Below, in pieces: positions 25,962 to 34,309 of a stretch of 64,000 bases of DNA. The stretch is taken from the NCBI GenBank assembly GCA_937983105.1, contig CALKAM010000022.1:1-64000 (forward strand), given 5' to 3'. Origin of the DNA: Planifilum sp021793745. Lineage in GTDB: Bacteria > Bacillota > Bacilli > Thermoactinomycetales > DSM-44946. Both the position numbers and the translations under genes were made by a program. Below the pieces are notes generated by a model. That model saw only the letters and a list, made by a program, of their open reading frames with translations. It was not told where the DNA came from and ran no database searches. Each line of letters starts with the position of its first letter. The first letter of the stretch is position 1.

Positions 25962-26294
25962 GTGAAAACGATTATGCTGGCGGGACATGCCAAGCTGCCC
26001 CAGGGAATGGCCGCCAAAAGCGTGTTTGAGACCTTGACGATCACGGCGGAGATCGACCGGAAATACGGGGTGATCGTCCGGGCCTCCTGCACGCTGGCCA
26101 CCGGCCACGCCCAGGGGTTTATCGGTGAGTTGTTAAAGGGTTACAGTTTGCTGGACGGAATCGATCCGATCCTCGATGCGATCAAGGAAGCCTATCACGG
26201 CAAGGCCAAGCAGGCCCTCCTCGCTGCAGCGAAGGACTTGTACGGGCAGTTTTTGCTGTACCGAGAAAAACAAGGGGAACAAGCGCGCTTGTGA
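25962..26294 (+). CDS. DUF3870 domain protein
   Basis: The 110-aa protein has TIMLAGHAKLPQGMAAK at its start and YGVIVRASCTLATGHAQGFI in the middle, which I recognise as the DUF3870 family. The biochemical role is not known. Genes of this family tend to sit with acyl-CoA metabolism, as here. I chose GTG 25962 because GGGGGGAG lies 8 bases before it. The upstream 129 bases hold two GC hairpins (CCCGCC/GGCGGG at about 25854-25871, and one near 25888). Confidence 0.75.
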   Translation: MKTIMLAGHAKLPQGMAAKSVFETLTITAEIDRKYGVIVRASCTLATGHAQGFIGELLKGYSLLDGIDPILDAIKEAYHGKAKQALLAAAKDLYGQFLLYREKQGEQARL

Positions 26295-26317
26295 AAGGCA
26301 AACCTCCAGCGGAAGGG

Positions 26318-26427
26318 AAGTGACGATCGGAGAACAGGACGTCACTTTACGAGGGACAGACGATGGCGGAAGGAGGTGATCGGTGGAGGTAGCATCAGCG
26401 GGAGCGGGGTTAGGCTCCGTCGATGCT
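26318..26427. repeat. Two inverted repeats after the DUF3870 gene
   Basis: AAGTGACG (26318-26325) and CGTCACTT (26340-26347) form a perfect 8-bp dyad. A second nested dyad pairs AGCATC with GATGCT (about 26391-26427) with an inner GAGC/GCTC. Neither has a T-run. Between them lies GGAAGGAGGTGATC, a perfect anti-SD match, followed by GTG 26383 and a 30-codon frame ending at 26475. I do not call that a gene because its sequence looks random and overlaps the end of the minus-strand gene. Confidence 0.45.
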
Positions 26428-26429
26428 CC

Positions 26430-26648
26430 TCAGGCGAGAAGCGGTTCGAGGGGTTCCTCACCCTCGGCCCTTTGATTTTCTAGCAGGCGCACGGCATCAT
26501 TGATGGGAAAAATATCGATCAGTTCGCCGTGCTCATTCATCAACCGGTAGTTCAGGGAAGAGCCGACCCGTTGAACCTCATAATTCCCAATCCGAATGCG
26601 GGCAGAACCCTGGAGACTCATCAGCTGCCGGCGGATCGCGATTTTCAT
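26430..26648 (-). CDS. Small conserved-looking hypothetical protein (72 aa)
   Basis: The 72-aa basic N-terminus (MKIAIRRQLMSLQGSAR) is followed by a segment with regular beta-strand pattern (RIGNYEVQRVGSSLNYRLMNEHGELIDIFPINDAVRLLE in two stretches) and an acidic tail. I chose ATG 26648 because GGGAGG lies 7 bases before it on its strand; an ATG 6 bases upstream is too close to that site. No family recognised. It is divergent from the possible gene at 26697. Confidence 0.6.
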   Translation of the reverse strand: MKIAIRRQLMSLQGSARIRIGNYEVQRVGSSLNYRLMNEHGELIDIFPINDAVRLLENQRAEGEEPLEPLLA

Positions 26649-26696
26649 ACGCATTCCTCCCTTTTTTCATCGATTTGCTTTTTGGAGGCGGAATAG

Positions 26697-26900
26697 ATGC
26701 AGGAGCAGCCATTCCGTTTACATTTTCACATTCCATATCGCACATGGTTCGACTCCTTCTCCCCGCAATTTTTTGACGTGCCAGTCATCCCGCTGCCTTC
26801 GGTAAATTCCATTCAAATCCGTCGCGATGGATCGCCTCCCAACCGCCATTTTCCATTTGGAGCGACGATGGGTGCGTTGTGCTTTGGAGAGGAGTTATGA
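26697..26900 (+). CDS. Possible small protein (67 aa), doubtful
   Basis: ATG 26697 has GGAGG 9 bases upstream and an open frame of 67 codons rich in Phe, Pro and Ser. It has no membrane helix, family resemblance or terminator. The local sequence is AT-rich. It may be a real small gene or chance. Confidence 0.25.
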   Translation: MQEQPFRLHFHIPYRTWFDSFSPQFFDVPVIPLPSVNSIQIRRDGSPPNRHFPFGATMGALCFGEEL

Positions 26901-27044
26901 AAATACAACGGGAACGATCGAAACATGAATGTTTATCCAATCTCTGGGGGTTTATTGCTTTCAGTAATTATTTAACCGCAAAAATCTTTTTGTAAACATT
27001 GCTTTTTTATTACAAAACGTTGACACACCCCGGTCTGCGGGTTT
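26901..27044. other. AT-rich intergenic stretch
   Basis: Low-GC sequence between the doubtful 67-aa frame and the rocD terminator. I see no promoter or gene in it. Confidence 0.4.
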
Positions 27045-27077
27045 CAAAAAAGAAAACCCCCCGCCACAGGGGGCGGG
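27045..27077 (-). terminator. Rho-independent terminator of rocD
   Basis: On the minus strand CCCGCC (27077-27072) pairs with GGCGGG (27065-27060), followed by GGGTTTTCTTTTTTG. Confidence 0.88.
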
Positions 27078-27201
27078 ATTGCCGAAAAACGCGGGCGGGA
27101 CGGCGTTTTCCTTCGGTTATCATCGCGCGAAAAACAGTCCCGCAGACGTGCCGGCAATCCGATGTCCCGGTCGGGGGGCTTTGGTTGAGACACGCGCGAA
27201 C

Positions 27202-28395
27202 TCAGGCCGACAGGACCTTCCGGATCCGCTCCAGGGCCCAGTCGAGCTCTTCCCGGGTGATGGTGAGGGGTGGAGCGAAGCGGATTGTGTTTTCATGGGT
27301 CTCCTTGCACAGGAGTCCGGCTTCCGCCAGCCGTTCGCAATGGGGGCGGGCCGGCTCGTGCAGCTCCATCCCGATAAAGAGCCCTTTGCCGCGCACTTCC
27401 TTGATGATCGGGTTTTCGATCTTGGAAAGTTCCGAGCGGAAGTACTCGCCCAGCTCCAGCGACCGCTCCGGCAGGCGCTCGTCCACGAGGACCTCCAGCG
27501 CGGCGGTGGCTACGGCGCAGGCGAGGGGGTTTCCGCCGAAGGTGGATCCGTGGGAACCCGGTTCGAAGACCCCCAGCACCTCCCGGTCGGCAGCCGTGGC
27601 GGAGATGGGCATGACGCCGCCTCCCAGGGCTTTCCCGAGGATATAGATGTCCGGCTCGACCCCTTCCCACTCACAGGCGAACAGTTTTCCCGTCCGCCCG
27701 AATCCAGTTTGGATTTCGTCGGCGGCAAACAGGATGTGATGCTCCCGGCACAACCGGTGGGCTTCCTTCAGGAACCCTTCCGGTGGGACGATCACGCCGG
27801 CCTCCCCTTGAATCGGCTCGATCAGAATCGCCGCGGTGTTGGGGGTGATCGCTTTCCGGAGGGCGTCGATGTCCCCGTAGGGAACCACCTTAAAGCCCGG
27901 GGTCAAAGGCCCGAATCCCCGCTGATACGCTTCGTTGGAGGAGAGGGAGACGGCGGTAATGGTCCTCCCGTGGAAGTTGTTCTCAAAGACGATGATTTCC
28001 GCCTGGTCCCGGGGGATGTGCTTCACATCGTACGCCCAGCGTCGAATCGCCTTAATGGCCGTTTCCACCGCTTCCGCCCCGGTGTTCATCGGCAGGACCA
28101 TCGCTTTTCCCGTCAACTCCGCCACCTTTTGGTAGAACTTGCCCAATTGATCATTGTGAAAGGCGCGGGAGGTCAGGGTGATCCGGTCCGCCTGCTCCTT
28201 GAGGGCGGCGATGATCCGGGGATGGCGGTGGCCGTGGTTGAGAGCCGAGTAGGCGCTCAGCATGTCCATGTACCGGTTGCCGTCGGCATCTTCGACCCAG
28301 ACGCCCTCTCCCTTGGAAAGGACGATCGGGAGAGGATGGTAGTTATTGGCTCCGTAGTGCTCCGTCAGTTCGATAATCGCTTCGCTCGTGGTCAT
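27202..28395 (-). CDS. rocD: Ornithine aminotransferase RocD
   Basis: This PLP enzyme moves the delta-amino group of ornithine to 2-oxoglutarate, giving glutamate semialdehyde, in arginine breakdown. The 397-aa class III aminotransferase has NTGAEAVETAIK, FAADEIQTGFGRTG and the PLP-lysine motif GKALGGG (Lys near residue 255). ATG 28395 has AAAGGAGGA upstream; the frame extends 10 codons further without an added motif. A promoter and a terminator flank it, so it is monocistronic. Confidence 0.94.
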   Translation of the reverse strand: MTTSEAIIELTEHYGANNYHPLPIVLSKGEGVWVEDADGNRYMDMLSAYSALNHGHRHPRIIAALKEQADRITLTSRAFHNDQLGKFYQKVAELTGKAMVLPMNTGAEAVETAIKAIRRWAYDVKHIPRDQAEIIVFENNFHGRTITAVSLSSNEAYQRGFGPLTPGFKVVPYGDIDALRKAITPNTAAILIEPIQGEAGVIVPPEGFLKEAHRLCREHHILFAADEIQTGFGRTGKLFACEWEGVEPDIYILGKALGGGVMPISATAADREVLGVFEPGSHGSTFGGNPLACAVATAALEVLVDERLPERSLELGEYFRSELSKIENPIIKEVRGKGLFIGMELHEPARPHCERLAEAGLLCKETHENTIRFAPPLTITREELDWALERIRKVLSA

Positions 28396-28437
28396 GGTGT
28401 CCTCCTTTGTGAGAATGCTTCCCAATCACTTATCCAC

Positions 28438-28467
28438 ATTGTAGTCGGAAACGGCGGATGAAATCAA
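28438..28467 (-). promoter_or_regulatory. Promoter of rocD
   Basis: On the minus strand TTGATT (28467-28462), an 18-bp spacer and TACAAT (28443-28438). Predicted start near 28431, 36 bases before the start codon. Confidence 0.75.
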
Positions 28468-28648
28468 TGATCGCCATAACGGCTGACAAATCGGTGCCTG
28501 AAGCGGGGCAAAACCATTTTCCCTCTTTTCCCATCAGGATGCCTTGATCCGCTGCAAAACATAAGCCGTTTCCGCCGGGGAATCGGCGGCAACAACGCCT
28601 CGAAGATCCCATCTCAAAAAGTTGAATGGGATTTTTGAAAAAATATAG

Positions 28649-28677
28649 TTGACGGAATGCTGGGGAATTCGTATAAT
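28649..28677 (+). promoter_or_regulatory. Sigma-A promoter of the SAM riboswitch-metY transcript
   Basis: TTGACG (28649-28654), a 17-bp spacer and TATAAT (28672-28677). Transcription should begin near 28684, 44 bases before the riboswitch. Confidence 0.9.
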
Positions 28678-28727
28678 TAAATACAAGTTTTCTGAGAGGA
28701 ATGACAAGAAAATACGCTGTGCAGCAC

Positions 28728-28848
28728 TCTTATCCAGAGCGGCGGAGGGACTGGCCCGATGAAGCCCGGCAACCCCGGATTTTTTCCGGAAGGTGCCAAT
28801 TCCTGCGGAAACCATCGGTTTCCGAGAGATAAGAGGAGAGCGAGTATC
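28728..28848 (+). ncRNA. SAM-I (S-box) riboswitch
   Basis: The conserved S-box core is plain: CTTATCCAGAGCGGCGGAGG at the 5' side, GATGAAGCCCGGCAACC in the middle, GGTGCCAATTCCTGC, and GAGAGATAAGAG closing P1. High S-adenosylmethionine would favour the terminator at 28852 and switch off metY. Confidence 0.97.
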
Positions 28849-28851
28849 ACC

Positions 28852-28887
28852 AAGCCTCTTCTCCTGGATAAGAGAAGAGGCTTCTTT
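28852..28887 (+). terminator. Expression-platform terminator of the SAM riboswitch
   Basis: A 12-bp perfect stem (28852-28863 with 28872-28883) with an 8-nt loop, then CTTT. It overlaps the 3' side of the switch and is the off-state hairpin. Confidence 0.92.
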
Positions 28888-28909
28888 AATTGAAAAGGGG
28901 GATTTATCG

Positions 28910-30211
28910 ATGGCGGAAGAAAAGAATTATCGGCTGGAGACGCTGGCGGTACACGGAGGACAGGAACCGGATCCCACCACCCTTTCGCGGGCGGTGCCCA
29001 TCTATCAAACGACCTCCTACGTTTTTCGCGACACCGAACATGCCGCCAACCTGTTTTCGCTGAAGGAGTTTGGCAACATCTACACGCGGATTATGAATCC
29101 CACCCAGGATGTCTTTGAAAAGCGGATCGCGGCGCTGGAGGGCGGCGTGGGGGCCCTGGCCGTGGCCTCCGGACAGGCGGCCATCACCTATTCCATCCTG
29201 AATATCGCCAAGGCGGGGGATGAAATTGTCTCCTCCAGCAGCCTGTACGGCGGAACCTACAACCTGTTCCACTACACCCTGCCGAAGCTGGGGATTACGG
29301 TAAAGTTCGTCGATCCCTCCGACCCGGAGAACTTCCGCCGGGCGATTACCGATCGGACGCGGGCCGTCTTCGGGGAGATCATCGGCAACCCCAAGATGGA
29401 TGTGCTCGATCTGGAGACGGTGGCTGCCATCGCCCACGAAGCGGGAATTCCGCTCATTATCGACAACACCTTCGCGACGCCGCACCTGTGCCGGCCCTTC
29501 GATTTCGGGGCGGATATCGTCGTGCACTCCGCAACCAAATTTATCGGCGGGCATGGAACGTCGATCGGGGGCGTAATCGTCGATTCGGGGAAATTTGATT
29601 GGACGAACGGCAAGTTCCCGGAGCTGACGGAACCGGATCCCAGTTATCACGGGATTTCCTACACCGAGGCGCTGGGTCCGCTGGCCTACATTCTCAAGGC
29701 CCGCGTGCAGCTGCTTCGGGATATCGGCGCAGCCCTGTCCCCCTTCAATTCCTTCCTGTTCCTGCAGGGGCTGGAGACGCTGCACCTCCGGATGGAGCGG
29801 CACAGTGAAAACGCGCTGCAAATCGCCCGCTACCTCCAGCGACACGACGCGGTGGAGTGGGTCAGCTATCCGGGGTTGGAGGACCATCCGTCCTATGAAA
29901 AGGCGCAGAAATATCTGCCCAAAGGGCAGGGCGCCATTCTCACCTTCGGAATCCGCGGCGGCCTGGAGGCCGGTAAGAAACTGATCGAAAACCTGAAGCT
30001 GTTCTCCCACCTGGCCAACGTGGGCGATTCCAAATCCCTGGTGATTCACCCGGCCAGCACCACGCACCAGCAGCTGACCCCCGAGGAGCAGGCGTCCACC
30101 GGGGTGACCCCGGATCTGGTCCGCCTGTCGGTGGGGACGGAGGCGGTGGAGGACCTGATCGATGACCTGGATCAGGCCCTCAAAAAGAGCCAGAGCGCCG
30201 TGGAAGTCTGA
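28910..30211 (+). CDS. metY: O-acetylhomoserine sulfhydrylase MetY
   Basis: This PLP enzyme makes homocysteine from O-acetylhomoserine and sulfide in direct sulfhydrylation. The 433-aa protein has the Cys/Met-metabolism fold with YTRIMNPTQDVFEKR, and the PLP-lysine block VVHSATKFIGGHG (Lys near residue 208). Length and the N-terminal LETLAVHGGQEPDPTT match MetY rather than the shorter MetB/MetC. ATG 28910 follows AAAAGGGGG. The SAM-I riboswitch upstream supports a methionine role. metX is not adjacent. Confidence 0.93.
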   Translation: MAEEKNYRLETLAVHGGQEPDPTTLSRAVPIYQTTSYVFRDTEHAANLFSLKEFGNIYTRIMNPTQDVFEKRIAALEGGVGALAVASGQAAITYSILNIAKAGDEIVSSSSLYGGTYNLFHYTLPKLGITVKFVDPSDPENFRRAITDRTRAVFGEIIGNPKMDVLDLETVAAIAHEAGIPLIIDNTFATPHLCRPFDFGADIVVHSATKFIGGHGTSIGGVIVDSGKFDWTNGKFPELTEPDPSYHGISYTEALGPLAYILKARVQLLRDIGAALSPFNSFLFLQGLETLHLRMERHSENALQIARYLQRHDAVEWVSYPGLEDHPSYEKAQKYLPKGQGAILTFGIRGGLEAGKKLIENLKLFSHLANVGDSKSLVIHPASTTHQQLTPEEQASTGVTPDLVRLSVGTEAVEDLIDDLDQALKKSQSAVEV

Positions 30212-30262
30212 TTCGAGCAAGCGATGGGTTCGATCCCATCCCCAAGCACCCAGACCGTTAAT

Positions 30263-30310
30263 GGGGCCGCGAACGCCTTGGCTGTGGGGCGAAAAGCGGC
30301 CCCCTTTTTT
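30263..30310 (+). terminator. Rho-independent terminator of metY
   Basis: GGGGCCGC (30263-30270) with GCGGCCCC (30296-30303), then CTTTTTT. Confidence 0.82.
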
Positions 30311-30453
30311 GCCGAGCCGGGGTTTCACGGGCCGAATGACATTCAGGTGGGGCCGGCGGCGGAAAAGTCGCTCCGGTTTCGGAGTTGTCGATCTTCCGCC
30401 GCTCGGAAAGGGGATGCCGGATTTTTTTCCATTTTGATCGGAGGCGGAGGCTC

Positions 30454-30482
30454 ATGACGTGTGGCCGGACATGATGTACAAT
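30454..30482 (+). promoter_or_regulatory. Promoter of dcd
   Basis: ATGACG (30454-30459), a 17-bp spacer and TACAAT (30477-30482). The rest of the 309-base gap after metY holds the metY terminator and nothing else I can support. Confidence 0.6.
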
Positions 30483-30520
30483 TGGAGTAAAGAAAAGGGA
30501 CGCAAAGGAGCAGTGTGACG

Positions 30521-31078
30521 ATGACGATTAAATCGGACAAGTGGATCCGCAAAATGGCCCTGGAGCACGGAATGATCGAACCCTTTGTCGATCGGAACGT
30601 GGGTAAGGGGGAGGCCGTCAGTTACGGCTTGAGCAGTTACGGGTACGATCTTCGCGTCGCTGACGAGTTTAAGATTTTCCACAACGCCCTCCATACCGTG
30701 ATCGATCCCAAAAACATCGATTCCAACTCCTTTGTCGATTTCAAAGGGGATGTGTGTATCATCCCTCCCAACTCCTTCGCCCTGGCGCGTTCCGTGGAAT
30801 ATTTCCGGATTCCGGAAAACGTCCTCACCATCTGCGTCGGTAAATCGACCTACGCTCGCTGCGGCATCATCACCAATGTGACGCCCTTTGAGCCGGGATG
30901 GGAGGGGTATGTCACCCTGGAGATTTCCAACACCACTCCGTTGCCCGCCAAGATTTACGCCAATGAGGGCCTCTGCCAGGTTCTCTTTTTCGAGAGCGAT
31001 GAACCCTGTGAGGTTTCCTACCGGGCCAAGCAAGGCAAGTACCAGAATCAACGGGGGATTACCCTGCCCCGGGTATGA
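30521..31078 (+). CDS. dcd: dCTP deaminase
   Basis: The enzyme turns dCTP into dUTP, a precursor of dTMP. The 185-aa protein has the trimeric dUTPase fold with SSYGYDLRVADEF, IPPNSFALARSVE and the core VGKSTYARCGI, and the C-terminal TLPRV. Length fits the monofunctional type, but a bifunctional dUMP-forming form cannot be excluded. I chose ATG 30521 (MTIKSDKWIRKMA); GTG 30515 is in frame and closer to AAAGGAG, so the start is uncertain by two codons. Confidence 0.93.
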   Translation: MTIKSDKWIRKMALEHGMIEPFVDRNVGKGEAVSYGLSSYGYDLRVADEFKIFHNALHTVIDPKNIDSNSFVDFKGDVCIIPPNSFALARSVEYFRIPENVLTICVGKSTYARCGIITNVTPFEPGWEGYVTLEISNTTPLPAKIYANEGLCQVLFFESDEPCEVSYRAKQGKYQNQRGITLPRV

Positions 31079-31198
31079 GGGCGTCGTTTCCGGCAACAGG
31101 GGGAATTTCCCTGCCTGTCGATCGGACGATCATGAAATTTTTCGGATGGGAAGAAAGGGAATTCCTTTTTCTTGTTGAAAAGAGTATAAAGATGGAAG

Positions 31199-31224
31199 AT
31201 CCCCTGCGGCAGGGGATTTTCTTT
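31199..31224 (+). terminator. Rho-independent terminator after dcd
   Basis: ATCCCCTG (31199-31206) with CAGGGGAT (31210-31217), loop CGG, then TTTCTTT. Confidence 0.8.
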
Positions 31225-31333
31225 CCCTTAGACCCCGTTTTCCGGGGGGTGGATCGTCCGCTGGAAAAGCCCGCGATCCCCCGCATCAATTCGAAACCCG
31301 GCTTTTTCAGATTAAGAAGTGAGGAGGCATCCT

Positions 31334-32839
31334 GTGAAAGAGAAACTGGAGGAGCTGAAAAAGCGCGTTCAGGAAATCAACGATCTGGAGTCCATTTTGG
31401 CCCTGGCCTTTTGGGATCAGGCGACCTATATGCCTTCCGGCGGCGGAGAGGCGCGATCCCGCCAGCTGGCCACCCTGGGGAGAATCTCCCATGAGAAGTT
31501 GACGGATCCCGCCGTCGGGCAGCTTTTGGAGGATCTGAAGGAATATGAAAAAGAGCATCCCGCCGATGCCGACGGGGCCGCGCTGATCCGGGTCACGCGT
31601 CGAATGTACGAGAAAGCGGTCAAAATCCCCTCCGATTTCATCTCCGAGTTCTACAAACATCAGTCCGACTCGTATCAGGTGTGGATGAAGGCCCGGGAGG
31701 AAAACGATTTTGAGGTGGCCCGGCCCAATCTGGAGAAAACCCTGGAGTACAGCCGCCGGCTTGCCGATTTCTTTCCCGGATATGAACACATCGCCGATCC
31801 GCTCATCGATTATAGCGACCCCGGCATGACGGTGAGCGTGATCCGCCCCCTGTTCGCCGAATTGCGGGAGCAGTTGATTCCCTTGGTGGAGGCCATCGCC
31901 GAAAAACCCGTGGTGTCCGATGCCTGTGTCCGACAAACCTTTCCCCGGGACAAACAGCTGGCCTTCGGCCTCGAGGTGATCAAACGCCTCGGGTATGACC
32001 TGGATAGAGGAAGACAGGATCTTACGGAGCATCCCTTCATGATCAGCTTCTCCCTCGGGGATGTGCGGATCACCACTCGGGTGAAGGAGAACGACCTGAG
32101 GGAGGCCCTGTTCAGCACCATTCACGAAGCGGGACACGCCATGTATCAGCAGGGGATCAACCGGGAGTACGAAGGGACGCCTCTGGCTGAGGGGGCTTCC
32201 TCCGGGGTGCACGAAAGCCAATCCCGTCTGTGGGAAAACATCGTCGGCAGGAGCCGGGGCTTCTGGAACTACTTTTATCCGCAATTGCAGCGGGTTTTCC
32301 CCGGCGAATTGGGGTCCGTCGATCTGGAGACCTTTTACCGGGCCATCAACAAGGTGGAGCGTTCCCTGATCCGGACGGAAGCCGACGAGGTGACCTACAA
32401 TCTGCACGTTATCATGCGCTTTGATTTTGAGCTGGATCTTTTGGAGGGGCGTCTCGCGGTCCGCGATCTCCCCGAAGCTTGGCGGGAACGGATGAAGTCC
32501 GATCTGGGAATCGAACCGCCGGACGACAAGACCGGCGTCCTGCAGGATATGCATTGGTACCACGACATGATCGGCGGGATGTTCCAGGGGTATACCTTAG
32601 GCAATGTCTTGAGCGGTCTGTTTTACGAAGAGGCCCTTAAGGCCCATCCGGAAATCCCCTCCGAAATGGAGAAGGGAGAATTCGGGACGCTGCGGCGCTG
32701 GCTGACCGAAAACATTTATCGGCATGGGGCGAAATATACCGCCGAGGAATTGGTGAAGCGGGTCACCGGGGGGCCGATGACCATCGAGCCCTACATGCGA
32801 TATCTGCGGTCGAAGTATGGGGAGCTGTACGGCATTTGA
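31334..32839 (+). CDS. M32 family metallocarboxypeptidase (carboxypeptidase Taq)
   Basis: The 501-aa zinc peptidase trims C-terminal residues from peptides in the cytoplasm. The HEAGH zinc motif lies near residue 263, with the ASSGVHESQSRLWEN helix that carries the third ligand. The family occurs widely in thermophiles. I chose GTG 31334 because GAGGAGG precedes it by 7 bases and VKEKLEELKKRVQEIN starts the family helix. A nested terminator ends the gene. Confidence 0.93.
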   Translation: MKEKLEELKKRVQEINDLESILALAFWDQATYMPSGGGEARSRQLATLGRISHEKLTDPAVGQLLEDLKEYEKEHPADADGAALIRVTRRMYEKAVKIPSDFISEFYKHQSDSYQVWMKAREENDFEVARPNLEKTLEYSRRLADFFPGYEHIADPLIDYSDPGMTVSVIRPLFAELREQLIPLVEAIAEKPVVSDACVRQTFPRDKQLAFGLEVIKRLGYDLDRGRQDLTEHPFMISFSLGDVRITTRVKENDLREALFSTIHEAGHAMYQQGINREYEGTPLAEGASSGVHESQSRLWENIVGRSRGFWNYFYPQLQRVFPGELGSVDLETFYRAINKVERSLIRTEADEVTYNLHVIMRFDFELDLLEGRLAVRDLPEAWRERMKSDLGIEPPDDKTGVLQDMHWYHDMIGGMFQGYTLGNVLSGLFYEEALKAHPEIPSEMEKGEFGTLRRWLTENIYRHGAKYTAEELVKRVTGGPMTIEPYMRYLRSKYGELYGI

Positions 32840-32840
32840 C

Positions 32841-32925
32841 GAAAACCGCCCGCCGGAAGGGGTCCATCCCCTTCCGAAGTTTTGGTTTGGATTTTCCGCA
32901 CCGGCGGATCGGCCGGGCGGTTTTC
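32841..32925 (+). terminator. Nested double-hairpin terminator after the M32 peptidase gene
   Basis: Outer stem GAAAACCGCCCG (32841-32852) with CGGGCGGTTTTC (32914-32925), 12 bp perfect. An inner 9-bp perfect stem (32854-32862 with 32868-32876) lies inside. Tail TTTTCTTA. The remaining bases up to sfsA at 33157 hold no gene I can support. Confidence 0.8.
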
Positions 32926-33156
32926 TTATGGGGGCAAAGGCTCGGCAAATCCCCTTCTTCCCGGCCATGGGATCCGGCCGAGGCGGACGGACACCCCATT
33001 CCGTACTCATAAAGCTTTCGGAACGGGGCCAATGTGACGGATTGAACCGGTCCAGGGGATACGCGGAATCCTTTGATCCATCGGGCAGGATCCCCCTGCA
33101 GGCGATGTTTCCAAGCGACCCGTAGCGACCAGCTTTGAAAACAAAGGGGGAGAAGG

Positions 33157-33852
33157 ATGGTTTGGATTGGAGATCGGCAAGTCCCGGCCGTTTTTCTGGA
33201 GCGCCCCAATCGTTTTGAAGCCCTGGTCCGGATCGGGGACCGGGAGGAGCGGGTGCACGTTCCCAATACGGGGCGGTTAAAGGAATTGCTGTTGCCCGGT
33301 GCCGAGGTGAGGCTTCTCCCGTCGGACAACCCCCGGCGCAAAACCCGGTACAGCCTGGCCTTCGTCCGGAAACGGGGGCATTGGTTTTGCATCGTTTCCG
33401 CCTGGGCCAATCGGGTCTTTGGGGAAGCGGTGAAAAGGGGGGCGATTGATGGGTTTTCCGGGGAGGTTCGGGGAGAAGTCCGGCGCAGGGGGAGTCGGAT
33501 GGATTTTTTGATCGGCGACCATACCTGGGTGGAGGTGAAGGGGGTCACCTACGAGGAGGAGGGGATCGCCCGGTTTCCCGATGCGCCGACGGAGCGGGGA
33601 AGGCGCCATCTGGAGGAGCTGATCCAACTCAGGGAAAGCGGATCTCCCGCCGCCGTCGTTTTTGTCGCCCTGATGGAGCATGTGACCCGCTTTAAGCCCT
33701 TTGTCCGGATCGATCCGGCCTTTGCCAGGAAATTGCGGGAGGCGGCCTCCAAAGGCGTGATGATCCGGGCCTATAAATGCCGCGTTCGACCGGAGGAGAT
33801 CGTCTTAGCGGAGGAGCTGCCGGTGGATTTGGATGCGGAGGCGGGTCCATAA
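33157..33852 (+). CDS. sfsA: SfsA family protein
   Basis: The 231-aa protein matches the sugar fermentation stimulation protein A family by RPNRFEALV, HVPNTGRLKELL, the FLIGDHTWVEVKGVT core and FPDAPTERGRRHLEEL. The E. coli protein was named for maltose regulation and binds DNA weakly; the (D)-x-ExK residues resemble a nuclease fold, so a nucleic-acid enzyme is possible. ATG 33157 has GGGGGAGAAGG upstream. It appears monocistronic. Confidence 0.9.
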   Translation: MVWIGDRQVPAVFLERPNRFEALVRIGDREERVHVPNTGRLKELLLPGAEVRLLPSDNPRRKTRYSLAFVRKRGHWFCIVSAWANRVFGEAVKRGAIDGFSGEVRGEVRRRGSRMDFLIGDHTWVEVKGVTYEEEGIARFPDAPTERGRRHLEELIQLRESGSPAAVVFVALMEHVTRFKPFVRIDPAFARKLREAASKGVMIRAYKCRVRPEEIVLAEELPVDLDAEAGP

Positions 33853-33950
33853 AGGCGGAAGGGTCTCGGGAGCGCCGGGAGTTGTTCGGTGCCGGACAGT
33901 CGCCTTGTCCCAGGGATGGCTTGAGAACGATCCAACATGCGATTTCCCCC

Positions 33951-33979
33951 TTGCCAGCGGGACGTTTTGGGTGTATGAT
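33951..33979 (+). promoter_or_regulatory. Promoter of the MFS gene leader
   Basis: TTGCCA (33951-33956), a 17-bp spacer and TATGAT (33974-33979). It would start a transcript near 33986, about 324 nt before the MFS start codon. Confidence 0.68.
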
Positions 33980-33985
33980 AATATC

Positions 33986-34309
33986 ACCGTTTTCTGAAAT
34001 GAGGGGATTATCGTTGCCCACCGTGTTCGATCAATGAATCTTTCACCCAATCCGAAATGGACAGCGGAAAAACCTGGGTTTTCTCAGGTTTCTTTCCTGT
34101 GCCTTCGTTTTCGCCGAGCGATGAACACGGTGGCATTTCCATCCTTCCGTCCAAATGAAAGGTCACTTTGCCGGATTCCTTCCGGCGGATGGACTGACTG
34201 CGAAGATAAGGGGCATGGATGAACACCGGTTCGTCCATGCCTTTTTGGTTGGGATGGAAATCGCCCTTGTGTTCGCATCACAACCGAGAACATGAGGGGA
34301 GATTTCCAG
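33986..34309 (+). promoter_or_regulatory. Long structured leader before the MFS transporter gene
   Basis: The leader holds a possible 12-codon frame (ATG 33999 to TGA 34037), an 11-bp inverted repeat (34018-34028 with 34123-34133), a weak hairpin with T-rich tail (34070-34091) and a strong terminator (34212-34246) 63 bases before the start codon. ATGGAC (34189-34194) could pair with GTCCAT inside the terminator and act as antiterminator. No second promoter is apparent after the terminator. Attenuation control of the exporter is inferred. Confidence 0.5.
34212..34246 (+). terminator. Strong terminator inside the MFS leader
   Basis: A 13-bp stem (34212-34224 with 34229-34241, one G-T pair), loop ACCG, then TTTTT. 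Confidence 0.85.

Noticed and set aside
27079..28461. 460-aa plus-strand frame antisense to rocD
   Set aside because: Shadow frame in GC-rich DNA, no ribosome binding site, no family.
30212..30255. tRNA-like T-arm (GGGTTCGATCCC) after metY
   Set aside because: The loop has 6 instead of 7 bases in the only good pairing, and the rest of a tRNA would lie in the metY coding end with no acceptor stem or D-arm.
32817..33125. 102-aa frame between the M32 peptidase gene and sfsA
   Set aside because: It runs through the nested terminator and has no ribosome binding site.
34034..34222. 62-aa plus-strand frame in the MFS leader
   Set aside because: No ribosome binding site and random-looking sequence; it overlaps the terminator.
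34008..34238. 76-aa minus-strand frame in the MFS leader
   Set aside because: No ribosome binding site on its strand, and the sequence is made of the inverted repeats of the leader.
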